DNA from: Lacunisphaera limnophila | GTDB taxonomy: Bacteria; Verrucomicrobiota; Verrucomicrobiia; Opitutales; Opitutaceae | Direction: 5' to 3' | Assembly: GCF_001746835.1 (NCBI RefSeq) | Contig: NZ_CP016094.1 | Span: forward strand, 2,294,001 to 2,358,000 | DNA length: 64,000 nucleotides | In this document: one piece after another, positions 61,111 through 64,000 of the stretch | Position numbering within the stretch: position 1 is the stretch's first letter | Layout of the letters: each line of letters opens with the position of its first letter | The notes under the pieces: generated by a model | What the model saw: only the letters and a program-made list of their open reading frames with translations | Told to the model about the DNA's origin: nothing | Databases searched by the model: none | Position numbers and translations under genes: made by a program

Positions 61111-61141
61111 ACGCCTCCCCTGACCGGGAGGCGTTTTTTTT
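61111..61141 (+). terminator. intrinsic terminator of the FKBP gene
   Basis: ACGCCTCCC and GGGAGGCGT form a 9-bp stem (loop CTGACC), followed by TTTTTTTT. It starts 28 bases after the stop codon. Confidence 0.92.
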
Positions 61142-61209
61142 GGGGCGCATGACCGGTGCGAAGCGGTCTTGCGCCGGCCCGGGGCCGGGTGTTGGCTCGG
61201 GGCCCACGC

Positions 61210-61737
61210 ATGGACAGCAACCTCTATCTCGTCGGATTCATGGGCACCGGCAAAAGCACCGTCGGCCGGCTGGTGGCGCGGCAGACCGGTTTCGCCTTCC
61301 TGGACAGCGACCACGAGATCGAGCGGCAACAGGGCAAGCCGGTGACGCAGATCTTCGCAGAGTTGGGCGAGCCGGCCTTCCGGGCGATGGAGCGGGAATT
61401 CATCGAGCGCGGCCATCCGGCGAAACGGTGCGTGGTTTCGTGCGGCGGCGGACTCGTGGTGACGCCGGGGATGTTGCCGGTCCTCCGGGCCCGCGGGGTG
61501 GTCATCTGCCTGCATGCCCCGATCGAGACGATTTTGGAGCGCACGCGACATGCCACGCACCGGCCCCTGCTGACGGTGGATAATCCGGAACAACGCCTGC
61601 GCGATCTCTACGCCCAGCGGGAGGAAATCTACCGGCGCAGCGGCACGATGGTGCTGACGGACAAGCGGCCCCTGCGGGAGATCGCCGCGCATGTGCTGCG
61701 AATTTACCGGCAGGAAGCGGGGCCGGCGGGCAAATGA
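61210..61737 (+). CDS. aroK: shikimate kinase
   Basis: A 175-residue P-loop kinase of the aromatic amino acid pathway. It begins MDSNLYLVGFMGTGKSTVGR with Walker A GFMGTGKST, then DSDHEIERQQGKPVTQIFAE, the shikimate-binding loop VVSCGGGLV, and the LID region with THRPLL. The ATG at 61210 is chosen from family alignment; the frame is open 18 codons upstream into the terminator region. It overlaps queG by ATGA. Confidence 0.95.
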   Translation: MDSNLYLVGFMGTGKSTVGRLVARQTGFAFLDSDHEIERQQGKPVTQIFAELGEPAFRAMEREFIERGHPAKRCVVSCGGGLVVTPGMLPVLRARGVVICLHAPIETILERTRHATHRPLLTVDNPEQRLRDLYAQREEIYRRSGTMVLTDKRPLREIAAHVLRIYRQEAGPAGK

Positions 61738-62915
61738 ACAGCGGGGCCGGCCGGCGGATGGAGGGGTTGCCGCGTGAGGCGCTGCGCGAACGGTTGCATG
61801 GCTTGGGGTTTGACGAGGTGCGTTTTGCCCGGGCCGGCCGGGAGGCCGGAGCCGGTCTGCGCGACTGGTTAGGGGCGGGGCACCACGCCGACATGGCCTG
61901 GATGGAACGCACGGCGGAGAAGCGCGGCGCGGCTGACTTGGTGCTCCCGGGGGTGAAGACCGTCGTCATGCTGGGGGTCAATTACGGACCGGGGGCGGCG
62001 GAGAACGGAAGTCCGGGTGCGGAAGACAGGCCCCGGTGGGCACAGTATGCGTTGTATGAGGATTATCATGACACGATCGAACCGGCGCTGGCCGCGGCGG
62101 GCCGGGTATTGGAGGAGGAACTGGGCCTGGTGGCGGCGGATAACCGACCGTATGTGGACACCGGCCCGGTGCTGGAGCGCGGGTGGGCGGCGCGGAGCGG
62201 GCTCGGGTTCCGGGGCAAGAACGCGATGCTGATCTCGCGCACGCATGGCAACTGGCTGTTCCTGGCCTGCATCCTGACGCGGGGCGATATCGCCCCCGAC
62301 GAACCCCTGCGGCCGGCGGCGGAGCGCCCCGGGAAGGAGGAGCCGGCGGGTTTGCTTTGTGGCAAATGCACGCGGTGCCTTGACGCGTGTCCGACCCAGG
62401 CGTTCCCGGCCCCCGGGGTGGTCGATGCGCGGCGCTGCATTTCCTACCACACGATCGAGAACAAGGGCATCATCCCACGGGAGCTGCGGGCGGGCATCGG
62501 CACGCGGATCTACGGGTGCGATGTTTGCCTCGAGGTCTGTCCGTGGAACCGGTTTGCCGCCGAGGGGCGGCGGCTGCTGTTGTCCGCGCGGGGTGACATC
62601 GCGGAGCTCGCGCTGGCGGAGATCCTCGCGCTGAGCCCGGCGCGCTATGCGGAGGTGTTCCGGCGCACGCCGATCAAGCGGTTGAAGCTGACCGGGCTGC
62701 TGCGCAACGCCTGTGTGGTGGCGGGCAACACCGGCGACCGCGCGCTGTTGCCGGCACTGGTGGCGCTGGCCGGGCATGAGTCCGCGGTGGTGCGGGCGCA
62801 TGCGGTGTGGGCCGTGCAGAAAATCGCGGGAAACGGGGCGGACGGCCTGCTGGCCGCCGCGCGGGCCGGGGAGACGGACGCGGGCGTACTGGCGGAATAC
62901 GCGGCCGGGGCTTAG
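61734..62915 (+). CDS. queG: epoxyqueuosine reductase
   Basis: A 393-residue cobalamin-dependent iron-sulphur enzyme of the last step of queuosine tRNA modification. Motifs are MAWMERTAEKR near residue 55, WAARSGLGFRGKNAMLIS, and two 4Fe-4S clusters formed by CGKCTRCLDACPTQAF and CDVCLEVCPWN. The C-terminal 90 residues are HEAT repeats that bind tRNA. It is translationally coupled to aroK (ATGA). It converges with the thioesterase gene, 7 bases apart. Confidence 0.95.
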   Translation: MNSGAGRRMEGLPREALRERLHGLGFDEVRFARAGREAGAGLRDWLGAGHHADMAWMERTAEKRGAADLVLPGVKTVVMLGVNYGPGAAENGSPGAEDRPRWAQYALYEDYHDTIEPALAAAGRVLEEELGLVAADNRPYVDTGPVLERGWAARSGLGFRGKNAMLISRTHGNWLFLACILTRGDIAPDEPLRPAAERPGKEEPAGLLCGKCTRCLDACPTQAFPAPGVVDARRCISYHTIENKGIIPRELRAGIGTRIYGCDVCLEVCPWNRFAAEGRRLLLSARGDIAELALAEILALSPARYAEVFRRTPIKRLKLTGLLRNACVVAGNTGDRALLPALVALAGHESAVVRAHAVWAVQKIAGNGADGLLAAARAGETDAGVLAEYAAGA

Positions 62916-62922
62916 ACCGGAC

Positions 62923-63327
62923 CTACGGGGCGAACAGTTCCTGCATCCGCGCGACCAGGGTGGCGGGAGGGCGGACGGGTTCACCGGCCTTGTTGATGAA
63001 GACGTGGGTGGTGAAACCGGTGACGAGCAGCTCGTCGCCGCGGCGGACTTCATACTCGAGATGGATCCGGAGCGAAGGGCGCTCCTTGAGCCGGGTGATG
63101 ATGGTGAGCGTGTCGTCGTAGAGGGCGGGGCGCTGGTATTTCACGCCGAGCTCGATCACGGGCAGCAGGTAGCCCTGGGACTCGAGCTCGCGGTAGGGGA
63201 AGCCGCATTCCTTGAGCAGGGTGGTGCGGCCGACCTCGAACCACGGCAGGTAATTGCCGTGGTAAACGATGCCCATCATGTCGGTTTCGGCGTAGCGGAC
63301 GGTGATCTGGGAGCGGGATTCGATCAT
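62923..63327 (-). CDS. acyl-CoA thioesterase (4HBT/YbgC family)
   Basis: A 134-residue hotdog-fold thioesterase. The start ITVRYAETDMMGIVYHGNYL has the catalytic Asp-containing loop of the YbgC/4-hydroxybenzoyl-CoA group, followed by WFEVGRTTLLKECG. Related proteins hydrolyse short acyl-CoAs or acyl-ACPs near the membrane. It is coupled by ATGA to the upstream glycosyltransferase gene, so a role in envelope lipid or glycolipid metabolism is possible. Confidence 0.9.
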   Translation of the reverse strand: MIESRSQITVRYAETDMMGIVYHGNYLPWFEVGRTTLLKECGFPYRELESQGYLLPVIELGVKYQRPALYDDTLTIITRLKERPSLRIHLEYEVRRGDELLVTGFTTHVFINKAGEPVRPPATLVARMQELFAP

Positions 63328-64000
63328 GGTTCTGACGGGGGAGCGGGCGGCGGGGGCGGGCCAAAGAGGGCGAGGGCAGAGTCGTGCCAGGTGCGGGCGA
63401 GGGCACGGGTCCGCCCGGCCTCGCCGAAGCGACGGCGCAGGGCGGGGTCGGCCAGCAGGCGGGCGAAGGCCTGGGTGAGGCCCGGGCGGTCGCCGGGTTG
63501 CACCAGGAGGCCGGTCGCTTCATGGACGACCGCCTCGGGGACGCCGCCGATGTCATGGGCCACGATGGGCAGGCCGTGGGCGCCGGCCTCGAGGTAGACC
63601 AGACCGAAGCCCTCGACACTGTGTTTGTGGGGCATGCTGGTCATGGCAAAGATGTCGGCCTGCGCGTAGATGGCGCCCAGTTGGTCGTCGGGAATATCCC
63701 CGATGAACCGGACGGTGAAGCCCGCGGAAGCGGCGGCGGCGGTCAGCTGCCGGTCATAGTTTTCCTTCCCGTGACCGCCGACCAGCCAGTATTCGAGGGT
63801 GGCGCGTTGGGCGGCGGGCAGGGCCTGGAGGGCGTGGATGACCTCGAGTTGGCCCTTGCGCGGGTTAAGGCGTGCGACGGTGAGGATGATGGTGCGGGCC
63901 CCGGGCAGGGCGGCCGGGGCGGACTGCGTGAGGCGGAGGTCCGGGCGCAGGGCGCCCGGGGTGACGACGACCTTGGGTGCAGCGGTGGGGAAGTGTTTTT
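63324..64000 (-). CDS. glycosyltransferase (GT-B, family 4 type), N-terminal part outside window
   Basis: The C-terminal 225 residues of a GT-B glycosyltransferase, open to the window edge. The nucleotide-sugar domain begins ILTVARLNPRKGQLEVIHAL and goes on with YWLVGGHGKENYDRQL, FIGDIPDDQLGAIYAQADIF, the donor-site motif SVEGFGLVYLEAGAHGLPIV and GGVPEAVVHEATGLLVQPGD. The EGFGLVYLE motif is that of the GT4 family. It ends in a Pro-rich tail and overlaps the thioesterase start. Donor and acceptor are unknown. Confidence 0.9.
   Translation of the reverse strand, partial: KHFPTAAPKVVVTPGALRPDLRLTQSAPAALPGARTIILTVARLNPRKGQLEVIHALQALPAAQRATLEYWLVGGHGKENYDRQLTAAAASAGFTVRFIGDIPDDQLGAIYAQADIFAMTSMPHKHSVEGFGLVYLEAGAHGLPIVAHDIGGVPEAVVHEATGLLVQPGDRPGLTQAFARLLADPALRRRFGEAGRTRALARTWHDSALALFGPPPPPAPPSEP

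Overview
The window is GC-rich and densely coded, apparently from a Verrucomicrobiota bacterium close to Opitutaceae (Opitutus or Lacunisphaera type). This placement is inferred from gene content: a sodium-coupled methylmalonyl-CoA (succinate-propionate) pathway, a GreA protein with a very long N-terminal extension like that of Chlamydia, an MEP isoprenoid cluster, and intergenic repeats I associate with this group. No marker gene proves it. No rRNA, tRNA, CRISPR array, transposase or prophage was seen.

Layout. 1-11948 (+) is a propionate/methylmalonyl-CoA operon: a 5S/OadA-type carboxyltransferase (cut by the window edge), both methylmalonyl-CoA mutase subunits, the MeaB GTPase, the epimerase, a biotin-dependent carboxyltransferase, small membrane subunits, a biotin carrier, the OadB/MmdB sodium pump and a biotin ligase. 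Together these link succinyl-CoA, methylmalonyl-CoA, propionyl-CoA, oxaloacetate and pyruvate to sodium export. 12093-21126 (+) is the most unusual part: nine paralogous secreted proteins of unknown function. Eight are joined head to tail by 4-bp ATGA overlaps, and the lysine-rich tail of most members also encodes the ribosome-binding site of the next.

21322-37818 (mostly -) holds pnp, rpsO, a DUF1877 gene, a dciA-like gene, an MsbA-type ABC exporter, an oligopeptide uptake locus (two permeases, three solute-binding lipoproteins and an M28 peptidase, no ATPase), ispF, ispD and pyrF. 37923-41945 (+) holds ispE, ptsI, a transglutaminase-like gene and rpoZ. 41918-56175 is mixed: a DoxX-like protein, an ArsR-methyltransferase fusion, the long GreA, an RsmB-like methyltransferase, a bilobed aspartyl protease, an MFS transporter, a hybrid histidine kinase, glyA, a low-molecular-weight phosphatase, a small exported protein and purD. 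56291-64000 holds an ECF sigma factor with a duplicated C-terminal domain, a large LOG-domain protein, an FKBP isomerase, aroK, queG, a thioesterase and a glycosyltransferase cut by the right edge.

Two themes cut across the window. First, four genes (a solute-binding protein, rpoZ, glyA and the FKBP gene) are broken by one- or two-base changes in G/C runs. Two are normally housekeeping genes, so base-calling errors are more likely than real mutations. Second, intergenic gaps carry GTAG/GTGG-headed palindromes of the REP type, mostly in inverted pairs, and one arm lies inside the signal-peptide codons of a gene. No gap exceeds 300 bases.
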